A stretch of DNA of 64,000 bases from Sympetrum striolatum (taxonomy: Eukaryota; Arthropoda; Insecta; Odonata; Libellulidae): positions 682,001-746,000 of the forward strand of contig CANPUZ010000032.1 in NCBI GenBank assembly GCA_947579665.1. Reading direction: 5' to 3'. The notes below the pieces were generated by a model that was not told where the DNA came from, ran no database searches, and saw nothing but the letters and a program-made list of their open reading frames with translations. Shown here one piece after another: positions 25,226 through 37,800 of the stretch. A program made the translations under genes and the position numbers. Position 1 is the stretch's first letter; each line of letters opens with the position of its first letter.

Positions 25226-25312
25226 TGATATATGAATGAATCCGGAGAAGCATCTATCTATTATATATAGATGCTTCTCCGGATTCATTCATGTACCATA
25301 TATATATATATA
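25226..25312. repeat. Palindromic linker
   Basis: ATGAATGAATCCGGAGAAGC and its exact inverse form an inverted repeat with about 27-bp arms around a TA-rich centre, followed by (TA)n. It joins two units back to back at their hairpin ends. Confidence 0.8.
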
Positions 25313-26232
25313 TACGAGTAAAATGTTGCTTGCATACTGCAAGCAGATCGACAACACAATTTTCATGTCGGCATCATATCGGGACGGCCATCAAAAGAAA
25401 AAATGGATTGAAATTTTTAAAATTCACTGAAATTCCATCGTCTGGCATCGAACCCGGGTCTTTACTGTTGAACTTACTATGCAGCACAATAGAACATCGC
25501 CATCTCTAACTATGTGTGAAAATTTAAGCAGAAATATTGGCTACAACTGCCTCAAAAGACGTTCTCATTTTCACGAATTTAAATGGCTCTCCGGATTCAA
25601 ACCAAGGGCGATCTTGGAAATCTAAAAAATGTTTCTGAAAGTAATTAATGATCTCTATCTACATGCTGAATTTCAAGTTTATATATTGTTGGTAAAGGGT
25701 TCAAAATAATTATTGAAAATCGGATCAGTTACTGACATTAGAGACGCCTGGTGTCGAACCCAGGAAACATTGACAGCTGGGAATGCACAGGTTGATTTGT
25801 ATACACTTAATCTTTCTTAGTGCAAAGTTTGAAGTCTTTATCGTGCCGGGAAGTACCTATAATTTGTTTCCGTTATCTCCGTAAGAAATGCATTGAGGAA
25901 TTTAAATGGCCCTCTGGGATCGAACCAAGGACCATCAGCGAATATATAAAATTTGATCCTGAAATTTATTATTGATCTCCAACTCCATCCCAAATTTCAA
26001 GTTTCCATGCCATCGGGAAAGGGTCCAAAAAAAATCTTAAAAATCGCCACAATGCAATTTAAACGGCCGATTTTTGCCCCGACCTAGCATCGAACCCAGG
26101 ATGTTTTCCGTAAAACTCATTTATGTTTTCGATAGATCATGACCATATATATAGGCTCCTTGAGTTTTGAGTCCCTACCTATCCGGCAAGTATTTTTTAA
26201 AAATTCCCGAAAATCAAAGCAATGCATTTAAA
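25313..26232 (+). repeat. Array unit U8a (truncated at distal end)
   Basis: Plus-oriented from TACGAGTAAAATG through about five and a half modules. It breaks off at 'aatgcatttaaa', where a short AT filler joins it to an inverted copy. Confidence 0.75.
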
Positions 26233-26249
26233 ATTAAAATTAATAAAAT

Positions 26250-27251
26250 GCAGAAAAATTGCGACTTTGATCCTCAGTGTCATATTTTCGATTCCAGAGG
26301 GGCCCAAAGTCCCGATTTTTCCCGTTTAAATGCATTACCGTGATTTTCGGGAATAAAAAAAAAATACTTTCCGGATAGGTAGAGAAATAAAACTCAAGGA
26401 GCCTATATATATGGTAATGATCTATCGAAATCATAAATGAGTTTTAAGGAAAATATCCTAAGTTCGATGCTAGGTCGAGGCAAAAATCGGCCGTTTAAAA
26501 AGCATTGTGGCTATTTTTATGATTTTTTTGGACCCTTTCCCGATGGCATGGATACTTGAAATTCGGCATTAGGTTGGAGATCATAAATTTATTTCATAAT
26601 CAAATTTTTTGTATTCGCTGATGGTCCTTGGTTCGATCCCAGAGGGCCATTTACATTCCTCAATGCATTTCTTATGGAGATAACGGAGACAAATTTTAGG
26701 TACTTCCCGGCATGATATCGATTTCAAACTTTGCACAAAATAAGATCAAGTCCTTTAAAATCATACTGTGCATTCACAGCGAAAATATATTTCCTGGGTT
26801 CGACACCAGGCGTCTCAAATATATCAGTAGTTGATGCGATTTTTAATAATTATTTTGAGCCCTATCCCAATACTATAGAAACTTGAAATTCGGCAAATAG
26901 ATAGAGATCATGAATAACTTTCATGAACATGTTTTAGATTTCCAAGATCGTCCTTGGTTCGAATCCAGAGCGCCATTTACATTCCTGAAAAGTAGAACGT
27001 CGTTTGAGGCAGTTCTAGCCAATATTTCTGCTTGAATTTTCACACATAGTAAGAGATGGTGATTTTCTGTTGTGCTACATAGTAAGCTTACCAGGAAGAC
27101 CCGGGTTCGATGCCAGACAATTAAATTGCAGCGAATTTTAAGGATATTTTCAATACCTTTTTTTTTCTTTTGAGGGCCGTCCCGATATGATGCCGACATG
27201 AAATTATTGTTGTCGATCTGCTTGCAGTATGCAAGCTACATTTTACTCGTA
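26250..27251 (-). repeat. Array unit U8b (truncated at distal end)
   Basis: Minus-oriented remainder beginning in module 1 ('cagaaaaattgcgac') and running to the standard hairpin and TACTCGTA terminus. It lacks the GATA edge and the A-box-like segment. Together with U8a it forms a head-to-head inverted pair with a breakpoint near 26232-26250. Confidence 0.75.
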
Positions 27252-27298
27252 TATATATATGGATACATGAATGAATCCGGAGAAGCATCTATATATAA

Positions 27299-28391
27299 TA
27301 CGAGTAAAATGTAGCTTGCATACTGCAAGCAGATCGACAACACTAATTTTATATCGGCATCATATCGGGTCGGTCCTTAATAGAAAAAAAAAAGGATTGA
27401 AATATTTCTTCAAATTCGCTGAAATTTCATCGTCTGGCAATGAACCCGGGTCTCTCTGGTGAACTTACTATGCAGCACAATAGAAGATCACCGATTCTAA
27501 CTATGTGTGAAAATTCAAGCAGAAATATTTGGCTACAACTGCCTCAAAAGACGTTTTAATTTTCACGAATGTAAATGGCTCTCTGGATTCGAACCAAGGA
27601 CGATCTTGGAAATCTAAAACATGTTTCTAAAAGTTATTTATGATCTCTATCTATATGCCAAATTTCAAGTTTCTATATTGTTGGGAAAGGTTTGAAAATA
27701 ATTCCTAAAATTCAGATCAATTTCTGAATGCAGAGACACCTGGTGTCGAAGCCAGGAAATACTGTAAGCTGTGAATGCAAAGTTTGATTTGTAAGGACTG
27801 GCTTTTTTATCATGCAAAGTGTGATGTCGATAGCATGCCGGGAAGTACCTTAATTTTGTTTCCGTTATCTCCGTAAGAAATGCATTGAGAAGTGCAAATG
27901 GCCCTCTAGGATCGAACCAAGGACCATCAGCGAACATCTAAAATTTGATTATGATATATATTCATGATATCTATCGACGTGCCGAGTTTCAAGTATCCAT
28001 GTTATCGGGAAAGGATCCAAAAAAAATCTTAAAAATCGCCGCAATGCATTTTAAACGGCCGATTTTTGCACCGACCTAGCATCGAACCATGGACAAAATT
28101 CGAAGATGTCTTTTTGATTTTCGTTGGATATGCACGGCTTCTAGCGGTCCCTCGAATTTCAATTCTCTCCTTTTCCGGAAAGGGCCTCAAAAAAATTTTG
28201 GAAAATCCCCGCCATGTATTCTTATGGGGAAAATCGCGACTTTGGGGCCTTCTGGAATCGAACCCATGGCACCAAGGTTCAAAATCACATTTTTTTCTTT
28301 CGGTTACACGTTATGGCCAATACGTCGTAAAAATTTCACGTCAATCACGCTTGTGGTTTAGGCTGTGAATTAGTATCCTATCTATCTATCT
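27299..28391 (+). repeat. Array unit U9 (full length)
   Basis: It starts directly at the end of a linker (TATAATACGAG) and ends in (TATC)n. Six modules and an intact terminal hairpin are present. Confidence 0.8.
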
Positions 28392-28439
28392 AGGTATATA
28401 CATGAATGAATCCGGAGAAGCATCTATATATAATAGATA

Positions 28440-29524
28440 TACGAGTAAAATGTTGCTTGCATACAGCAAGCAGATCGACAAGACTATTTTCATTTCGGCA
28501 TCATATCGGGACGGCCATCAAAAGAAAAAAATGGAATGAAATTTTTCTTATAATTAACTGAAATTCTATCGTCTGGCATCGTACCCGGGTCTTTACTGGG
28601 AACTTACTATGCAGCACAATAGAACATCTTCATCTCTAACTATGTGTGAAAATTCAAGCAGAAATATTGGCTGCAACTGCCTCAAACGAAGACCTTCTTT
28701 TCACGAATGTTAATAGCTCTCTGGATTCGAACCAAGGACGATTTAGGAAATATAAAATATGTTTCGAAATGTATCTATAAGTTCTATATATATGCCGAAT
28801 TTCAAGTTTTAATATTATTGGGAAGGGGTTCAAAATAATTCTTAAAAATCGGATCAGTGACTGATTGTAGAGACGCCTGGTGTCGAACCCTGGACGTATT
28901 GGAAGCTGTAAATGCACAAAATGACTTGCTAGAACCTGATCTAATTTCATACAAGGTTTGAAGTCGATATCATACCGGGAAGTACCTGATATGTGTTTCC
29001 GTTATCCCTATAAGAAATGCATTGAGTAATGTAAATGGCTCTCTGGGATCGAACCAAGGACACTCAGCGAATATGTAAAATTTGATTATGAAATATATTT
29101 ATGATTTCTAACCCCATGCCGAATTTCAAGTTACCATGCATTCGGAAAGGGGTCCAAAAAATATCCTAAAAATCGCCACAATGCATTTTAAACGGCCGAT
29201 TTTTTCCTTGACCTAGCATCGAACCCAGGATATTTTTTTGTAATACTGATTTATGTTTTCGATAGATCATGACCATATATAAAGGCTCCTAGAGTTTCGA
29301 TTCTCTACCTATCCCGGAAGTATTTTTTAAAAATTCCCGAAAATCTAAGCAATGCATTTAAACGGGAAAAATCCTGACTTTGGGGCCCTCTGGAATCGAA
29401 CCCATGATACTGAAGATCAAAATCACAATTTTTCTGGCGGTTAATTGTAATGGCCACTACGCAGTAAAAATTTGAACTCAATCACGCTTGTGGTTTAGGC
29501 TGTGAATTTGTATCCTATCTATCT
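28440..29524 (+). repeat. Array unit U10 (full length)
   Basis: Six modules. The hairpin has one changed loop-side base (GCTTGCATACAGCAAGC). The distal end runs into a 14-bp repeat, TACCTATCTATATA, repeated about three times (29520-29566), in place of pure GATA. Confidence 0.8.
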
Positions 29525-29563
29525 ATATACCTATCTATATACCTATCTATATACCTATCTATA

Positions 29564-30366
29564 TACGAGTAAAATGTAGCTTGCATACTGCAAGCAGATC
29601 GACAACACTAATTTCATGTCGGCATCATATCGGGAAGGCGGACGGGATCGGGACGGACCTTATAAGGAAAAAAAAAATGGATTGAAAATATTCTGATTAT
29701 TCGCTGCAATTTATTCGTCCGGCATCGAACCCGGGTCTTCCTAGTGATACTTACTATGCAGCACAATAGAAGATCACCATCTCTAACTATCTGTAAAAAT
29801 TCAAGCAGAAATATTGGCTGCAACTGCCTCAATCGAAGTCTTACTTTTCCCTTATATTCCTTATGAGAGAAATGTTAATGTGCTCTGGCATCGAACCCAG
29901 GAATATTACGGTCTTATGGAAATTTTTTTCTTAAACTCATTCTTACCTTACACTTTCCGGCTAAGCACGAACTTCCTATTATTTCGAGAAGTGCATCAAA
30001 AAAAATAATGAAAAACAGCTCCCATGTATTTTAAAGGGCAGATCTTTGCATCGTCCTAGCATCGAACCCAGGATATTTTTTGTGAAAGTCATTGATGTTT
30101 TCGAAAGTCCAAGACCATAAGTATAGGCACCTTGAGTTTTATTTCTCTACTTTTCCGGAAACTATTTTTTTTAAATTCCCGAAAATCACGGCAATGCATT
30201 TAAACGGGAAAAATCGGGACTTTGGGGCCCTCTGGAATCGAACCTATGACACTGAGGATCAAAGTCGCTTTTTTCCTGGGGGTTTCACGTTATGGCCAAT
30301 ATGTCATAAAACTTTCAAGTTAATGACGCTTGTGGTTTAGCCTGTGAATTTGTATCCTATCTATAT
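29564..30366 (+). repeat. Array unit U11 (four-module version)
   Basis: Plus-oriented and only about 800 bp long. It has four cores (near 29724, 29889, 30060 and 30236), so two modules are missing. Sequence switches between the common and C subfamilies, and a GGGA(A/C)GG insert duplicates the region after the hairpin. It is probably a recombinant between two subfamilies. Confidence 0.7.
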
Positions 30367-30417
30367 AGCTATATAGCTATATATATGAATGAATCCGGAG
30401 AAGCATCTATATATAAT

Positions 30418-30500
<83 letters not shown>
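30418..30500. repeat. (TA)n tract
   Basis: A pure TA repeat of about 80 bp that ends the first array block and abuts a LINE fragment. Tyr-Ile open frames across it are artefacts. Confidence 0.95.
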
Positions 30501-30502
<2 letters not shown>

Positions 30503-30504
<2 letters not shown>

Positions 30505-31005
30505 CCAAATTAATTTACCTTCTTTGATGACGTGAAGACGTGACAGAATAGCGTAAACTTTTGCCTGAAACACTGTCACATAGTTTCCTAGTGGAATAGC
30601 TAGGTTGGTTGAAGGAGTTTTACAGTAAATTCCTACTCCAAAACATCCATTCCATACTGGATCCGTCTGTGTACCTCGATCCTTGGGGGACGTGTTTTCC
30701 TTCCCTCCAATCCTGTCGAGAAAGGAAGTGAGTTCTAAAAACTGGACCTTTAGCAAGAAAGGTTGCCACTAGATTATCATGTCCCATTTCATAGATTGGA
30801 CTTGTACCCCTAAGGTAGTTCCATAGCTTCCTGTGACTTAATATAATTCCTCGGTTATTCCACTAGCATAAGTGCTTCAAGCGCAGGGCCGAGCATCTTG
30901 CTTGCTTTTCTATCTGAAGTGGAGTGAGGTTTAGCAAGGTCTCCAATGCCAAGGTTGGGGCGGTCCTCATGGCTCCAGTAACCCCAAGACAACTAAATAC
31001 GTATA
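30503..31005 (-). pseudogene. I/R1/Jockey-type LINE fragment (end of RT to RNase H), decayed
   Basis: On the minus strand the segment from about 31000 encodes a conserved LINE stretch beginning CLGVTGAMRTAPT, typical of the region just after the RT domain. Further on comes IYCKTPSTNLAIPLGNY and TVFQAKVYAI, typical of the RNase H domain of I-superfamily LINEs. The usual QAE catalytic glutamate is a lysine (QAK), and the TDGS motif is not recognisable. An in-frame TAG and at least one frameshift break the frame. It is cut off by (TA)n at one side and has no upstream RT or endonuclease. It is a dead fragment. Confidence 0.75.
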
Positions 31006-31009
31006 CAAT

Positions 31010-31727
31010 AGTACGTAAATGGTATCCATATATAATAAATCATAATTTACGTTATGGATTCCTACCACAAAGTCGTGCCTGAAACTACTGTTAGTGTTGA
31101 ATAAATTCCTCTCGGGTACCCAGCCGGGTTAAGTTGGTGTATTCCACCAACGTTTCTACTGTTAGCGTTATCTTGATTATCACATTCCCTAACTTTTTAA
31201 TCTAACAAACCCATTACTACCTTCATCTTAACCAACGGCGAGTTATCACATTAAATCAGATTATTTTTAAACATCAGATTTAAATATTTGATACATATAA
31301 TGAAAAATCAGAACAATTTTAAGAACATAATACGTATGAAAAGCCATATATCAATAATTAAATTATTACTATAAAAGTAACATAGCAAATATATATTCCA
31401 TATGAGTAAAATTTTCTCACATTCTGCTGGCAATGCATTTATGATATAGTTAGATAAAAATAAATGATGAATTAGGTGAGAAAAACTAGCTCCATTTTCA
31501 TTCAAAGCACAATTTCCTTGTTCCCCGCACAATTCTAAGGGAAATAGGGTCCCAAGCTCTTAGCTCTCAAACATATTGTCGCTGCTGCAACTGGGCGTCT
31601 TGAAACGGGCCCCAATCGGGCCTCGTCTCCGGACCCCTCCGACGACGTCTTCCCAATTGAAAGGTTGAGTAATCGGAGGAAGGACGAAATGTACGTTTAG
31701 GAAGTACATTTACTAATGGAAGAATAC
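31010..31727. other. Non-coding stretch with a small CpG-rich patch
   Basis: AT-rich DNA with no gene recognised. It holds a GGTACC/CCGGG-containing short segment (31113-31150) of the kind seen at retroelement ends, and a GC-rich, CpG-containing patch at about 31567-31650. Neither can be assigned. Confidence 0.4.
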
Positions 31728-32160
31728 GGTCCGGCTTCGAACCCAGGACCTATTGGAGATGCATCTCATGAAACATAATCACGAGCTCAATTCACGTGTG
31801 GGGTGATAACTATCTATATATTTTTTAGAAATAATATAATCATTGTTTCAAATGTATAAAAGAATTTCTAATGTGAGATTTTTCATACTGTCCTGATGTC
31901 GCACTCAGCATCATTTATTTTAAGTTAATTTATTATTTATAAAGTTTATTTCACGACTTCACCTATTTATTACCTCTGGTTAAGAATCTATCGTTTCGGT
32001 AAGGAGTGTCGCAATTGTATTCTTATGGTGGTTTTGAACCTCCAATGACTCGTGGGGTCTTTCTTTTAGCGGTCGTTGCCGAATCTACCTATCTATCTAC
32101 TGACGTAAATATTTCGATACAGCGCTTATAATTTGCGCAGTGAATTCTCATCCTGTATGT
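31728..32160 (+). repeat. Degenerate relic of the B-box array family
   Basis: 'cttcgaacccaggacctattggag' near 31735 aligns with a module core of the array units. Further on, 'gtattcttatgg', a GAACC core, 'ggcggt/gcggt', 'cgtaaatatttc' and 'gtgaattctcatcct' appear in the same order as the distal end of a plus-oriented unit. It is strongly diverged, with unrelated sequence in the middle. Confidence 0.4.
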
Positions 32161-34646
32161 ATTCGGAGAATCGTTTTTATACATCATTTCATAGGAAAGA
32201 ATCATTTTCATCCTCATTACTTTGATGCTACATCATGAGTGTGAATCGCATCATCCGAAATTGAATCCAACATTTATCCGAACAAACGCAAAATTGCATC
32301 TAATTGCACATAACTACTAAGTAATGATTTTTAAATCTTCTAAGCTCGTTCGATAATAAATTCCACAAAAATAAAACAGGGACGAAATTTCGTTTAGATA
32401 GTTCATCGTGTTTCGTCGGACCGCGAGCTGGATGGATGTGTTTATTCGAAAGCAGGAAGTTCTCAACTAATGTGGCGCAATCTGGAATGAACGTGCTCAA
32501 CTAATTATAGCCGAACTAAGGGGAAACATGAGAGGAAGTATTCGGAAGCAGTGCTTTCCAAACGGTGAATGAATTAGCTTCCGTTTTCTCTCTAATTCAT
32601 GTGAACATTTCTCTCGGAGACAGTTTCACGCTAGCACTCTGCATGGGGTCTCCGGTTTATGCTGCAAAATCATCTTCGTTTTTTGCCTTTAAATGCTACG
32701 GATGATATGCTATGATCATTTTGAAGTTATTCCAGCAATTACGACAAAATGACGTGGCCATTGCTCTATTAAACAACGCCCCTTTTGCAGCTCAGGATGG
32801 AGACAACATTTTCTACTTGTAAATATCGCTATTATGTCATATGTGTCTTCCGTTCTCAATGGAATATGCGGATGAACGTAATGAGTTTATGACAGTACAA
32901 ATATATTCAGAGTCAATTCGGGAATTAATAAACCTGAAAAAAGAGCATCATTCCCCGTTTTGAAAAGTCATCAAAATTTAAAAAAATAGATTTACGCCGC
33001 CATTCATTCGAACGAGAAGGTTTAACAGAGATTTGTGTGAATACTTACAAAATATAAACATATTCAACTTCTCGACTTAGTATCAATTTTTTATTCTCGG
33101 CGTATCCCCTTTTTAAGCAGCGGTTATATTTAAAATAATCATCGTTTTCTCTTTTAGTATGCTCAGAAATTTTATGTTCGGATCAAATTTGCATGAAAAA
33201 GAAAATACATCAACGGTTAAAATTAATATAACTGCTCTTAGATTCATACAAGATTCACTTAGGGATTTCAATCGAGCTCTCAAATCTGCTTTGTGTGACG
33301 TCATAAGTCTGAGGTGTTTTTAAGAGGTATTAACTTCTTAAATTTTCCAAGCATTAGCCACCTTGAAATTCAATCGTAATTTGTTACAAAATTGTATATT
33401 TTTGCTATGAGCTTTTTTCAATTGAGAACCCTTAGAGTAAGAATAAGAGTCTGTTTCATTTCTTGAAATGCGGGCGTCCCTATCGCTAAAGGTAATAAAG
33501 TCCACAACAACTTGTCACGATAAAAAGTAAAGAATATTATAAGGAATAAAATATAAGGAATTTGTTTCGGTAAGGAAAAGAATATCTCACTAATAGGTGA
33601 ATATTCAATTACAAAATATTATTTATTGTTACCACTAAAATACCTTAACCGGATGCGAAGCCTTTGTTCACTTGGTTCCTCCAATTTCGTGCAGCCATTA
33701 CGTCTACTTAAAAGTGAAAAAAACGAGTGTTTTAAACACTTCGTGCGCAGATCTCAAGGGTATGGCCAATGGTGTCAAATTCAAATCAGTGGAACGGCCA
33801 TTTCAAGTTTCTGTGTGATGCGGAAATCAAATCCAAGATAGACTTTAACAAGACAGTTCCAATAAGTTCATCTTTGCATAGTTTTGCCTTTGGATACAGA
33901 TCAACGAAATAAGTACGAAACTCTCAATAAAGACTGCAATAGTAATACTTCAGGCGCTCTCTTAATTGGCACTAGAAGTATCGTCAAAATCGCTCACCTT
34001 ATTCTATGGTAGATGAAGTATAAAAGTGCAATTTTGATTCATAACATCATTTCTTACGCAAAAAACATACCCCGATATGTTGTGTGATAGGTGTAGAATA
34101 TGTCTCTGTGGTTATTATGGTAGATTTGCTCTCTATAGTGTTTGTTTTGGTATGAAACTTCATCACGGATTACCTGCAGCAATTTATTCTTCCCTCGTTT
34201 ATTTGGGTACTTTTGCATCAAGGAAAGCGGCGACCGCAGAAGCAATTCTACGCCCGGAATCTGTTTGATCTTTCGCCTGTACCGATTTCAAAGACCATTC
34301 CAAGGATTTTCCTTGAGTTGCACACAAAGCAGCTTCTTCTTCTGTATCCAAGCGATGTCTTTTGCAGGGCCTTTATGCTCTCAGACAATGCTCAAGTGCT
34401 TGCTAACCATTGTACTGGGTCTCGATGAAACTTTAATTGCTTCCACAACTGTTTTTGGTGGAAAAATTTCTCTTATTATTATAATCATTCATTTAAGTAT
34501 ATCCGGCATCTCATCAGATTTGTTAAATTCATCAAATATCTAATTGAAATCCGTCCTTATGTAATTGACAATGACGGCGTAGTAAAGTCCTTTTTTGTGA
34601 TACAGCGTATATTAATATATATTCCACGGAAGAAGGCATTGTTCTG
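32161..34646. other. AT-rich non-coding stretch
   Basis: No recognised gene. Open frames of 133 codons (34142-34543, plus) and about 63 codons on the opposite strand have no domain I recognise and no supporting gene structure. Confidence 0.45.
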
Positions 34647-34811
34647 AATAAATGAAGCATGTACTATTCTCCACAGTTTATTTGACACGACCGGTTTCAA
34701 CGATACGTCGTCATCATCACGTGATAATGCTCTCATCCTGATCATTGGCGATGTATCGTTGAAACTGGTCGTGTCAAATAAACTTCAGAGAACAGTACAT
34801 GCTTCATTTAT
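34647..34811. mobile_element. Head-to-head pair of Penelope-like tail motifs
   Basis: Two arms of about 65 bp (34647-34711 and 34747-34811) are inverted copies. Each reads, in its own sense, a TGAT(G/C)A box, a short ACGA/TCGT-type stem, GTTGAAAC(C/T)GGTCGTG, TCAAATAAAC and AGTACATGCTTCATTTATT. The left arm (minus) is closest to a hammerhead core. The motif matches the tail at 2.1 kb. No reverse transcriptase is present. Confidence 0.45.
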
Positions 34812-37800
34812 TCTCTCATCATTATATTTAATGAGTAAATGACATTTAATTCATTAATTATCTTGGTTTGTAGTTGTGGTTGCACCGATTCCTAAATCTC
34901 GTACGTCTTAAATGAATGCATTCCTATGTATATCCATCGTGTATTTAATTTTAGTTTTCGATCGGTAAAAATTAGTGAATCGTTTTAATTTACGCTTTTA
35001 GCCGTTTTTTCAATGTGAAATAAAATCACTACTTGGAAGACTGAAAAAGTTCTCCAAAACTTTGGATCAATGAATACGTTAAAAATGTCCTAACTCAGCG
35101 AAGCTGTTCATCAAACAATCTACTTTTCTAATGCACACGGTTCTTAATTTTACTGCAAATATATATATATTAACATCCTCATCCGAAAATAACAAATTCC
35201 TTCGATAAAGAACTCCGTCATTTCAAATACAAAGCTCCTACTTAAATATTAAGCAGCAAAATTCCACAAAAATCGAATTTTTCTATTTGGAAGACCGATA
35301 TTGGCCGCATTATAAAAGAATTCAAATGAAATTCCACGTTTCCCTCAAATATTTGAGTTTCTCTGTTTAGCCTAGGGCATCACTAAGGTCGATCTTTTTA
35401 CCCCGATTCTTACACGTTGCCGATGGCTACGCTCTTCAATTGTCATCGTTTTGTTTCATTTACTCTTCAGACACTTATTACGTCTGCACATCAAATATTT
35501 ACTAAACTTTTCAGCTCACCGCATGACGGCGTAGCTTACGATTGCTTTCCCTCAATGACTTGGATCTTACATTTAAATTATTTTCGCAAGTCGTTTGTTT
35601 CCATTTATATGTAAAACGAAACTTTACTTATAAAAATTCTAAAACATATACATTACAAATAAAGTAATGTGGATTTGATAAGTAAATATATATTGAAGAG
35701 ATGCAACAAGAAGGAATACATTTTATCGATTATTTTATTCAGAGATACACTAAAAATCACAGCCATTGGATCATCTGTCGCTAAGTTAATAGTGTGTAAA
35801 TATTGATAATATTAAGATATATTTTATTATTTAAAGAGGAATGGAATCAAGCCTAATGATCTGATGGGAATCAAGCAAGGAAACGTACATCACGAAAGCC
35901 ATGACGACAGTTTATTCCTTCCTACGTTTCATAACAATCAGCTGGTGTCATTCACCATTGAATCGGTGTAACGATGCGAGCAAGATGGCCGAAACAACGA
36001 ATGTAGAGATTGAGAGTGGTGCAAAAGGGAGAAGAAGGCTGAAAAAAAGTGAGAAAGGCGTACAATAAAAGGGAATCGCTCAAAATGCTTGTTTGAATCT
36101 GCTGCAAAAAAATCACGAAATGCTGCAAAAGTGTGTTCGATAGATTTGATTATGGGCACCAAATCCATACTTTTGTCAAGATCTATCCACATGAACGGAA
36201 AGTCAATATCAGCCGAATAAATATCCATATCCATTACCTCTGGATTGCATTGTTCGTCATTTTTAATTTTTCTTTAAACTCTCGATGAAACCGTATCGGT
36301 TTTAGAATAGAATGAAAAAGTGCCCTTTATTCGCTACCCCTTCCGAAGGCAATGGGAGGGCCTCGGGGATCGAGAGACCAAACCGGAATGAAATCTGTGA
36401 CGAGCTCGCAAAGGATTGTGGGATGCTTTTTGTTTAGAATTTCTTCGGAAAGACAACCACTTGCTCTGGGCGATTTGGAAGACTAGAAAAATTCCCGTAA
36501 CGTTTAAAAGTCACCATTGTATACGTAATTTAAATTAAATATTTCGTGAATGAATGGAGTTATGCGGTGTGTATACTTGTTCATAACAAGCAAATGGATG
36601 CAGCTGGAATGGGTTATATGCGTACAGGAGAACGATAACGAATGGATACTGAATAAGAAATAAGATCATAATCGATGCCTTGAATAATGCGTGAATTACT
36701 TGTTTTCTTTTAAACATTAGAAGGGATAAAATGGAAGCATAATGACAAAGATGTAGGTGAATATAGGGAAAGGACGTCCTGAAGTAGGAATTTATATTTT
36801 AAGAGGAATTGAAGAGATTGCGAAGACGTAGCAAAAGATGTACGTTATGAAACATATGGGTTAGTTCCTTTATTAAAGGTGGCAAGAGAACACCATGAAA
36901 AGAAAGAGCATGCGTACATAATTAAAAGAGGGAAACATGGAGTAATAATCATTTTTGATTATATATCTTTTAAGGTTGCAAAGGCAATACTTACATGCTG
37001 CGTAGGCAATTTATTTCAAAGGAAATAATTATGTTAGAATTACTCGTAAATAAACAGTCGAATAAATTTAAATTCAGTCTAATCGGCTCAATTTGTTGCT
37101 GTACACTCTAACAATAACTTAAACATCCATATTAGAAAAAGCAATTAAGAAGGCTTTAGAAAGATCATCGTCGGTGGTTGGAAAGAGAGCGATCGAAAGT
37201 TGTGAAATTCCGTTCTCCGATATTGAACTCATGAGAAAACAGCGAGGGAAATACTGCGAAATCATTTTTCTTACTAATAGCAAAACTAATAATTGAAAAA
37301 TACAAAATTTTTATGAATGACGAATTTCATAATAATCATTTGCAGAATGTAATTTAGGACTTTTATTCTTATTCATCATTTAAGATAAATTTGCATTTAG
37401 GACATATACCACAGAAATTAAAGGCATTGAATTCAAAGTAGACTTTAGGTGTCTATTCGTAATAATTTTATAATGTTTAGTAAAGTTTAATTTTCATTAG
37501 TACAGCATTAATTGTGCTCGGATAAGAACAAGAGTGACAAGAGATTGGGAAATCGAGGTCAATTGTGTGAAATGCACGCAACAGTAGCATGGCTGTCCTA
37601 TGAAATGAAAATATAATTTTGGAGTAAATTGGTCGAGTGGCGACATCCTTACGTAACGTGATGTTTATTTCTTCACCACGAAGTAATTAGTAGAATAACG
37701 CGTGAGTAATTTGAAGGTTACGTTGGTAGAATAAAAAGGAGTTTTACACTTCGAACATCGTCGGTAGTTAGCCGAATAAAAGTCATGGCATGAAGTTAAA

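Noticed and set aside
17698..30366. CRISPR-like array (regularly spaced GGTTCGA repeats)
   Set aside because: The repeats are diverged, the 'spacers' are homologous to one another, spacing is about 145-177 bp, and the DNA is eukaryotic with no cas genes.
30361..30756. A 131-codon protein-coding gene
   Set aside because: Its N-terminal part is a decayed LINE RNase H fragment and its C-terminal part is translation of (TA)n.
34142..34543. 133-codon open frame as a gene
   Set aside because: No recognisable domain, no flanking gene structure; a frame of this length is expected by chance in 64 kb.
35938..36234. 98-codon minus-strand frame as a small protein
   Set aside because: Composition is not distinctive, no signal peptide or known domain, no paralogue in the window.
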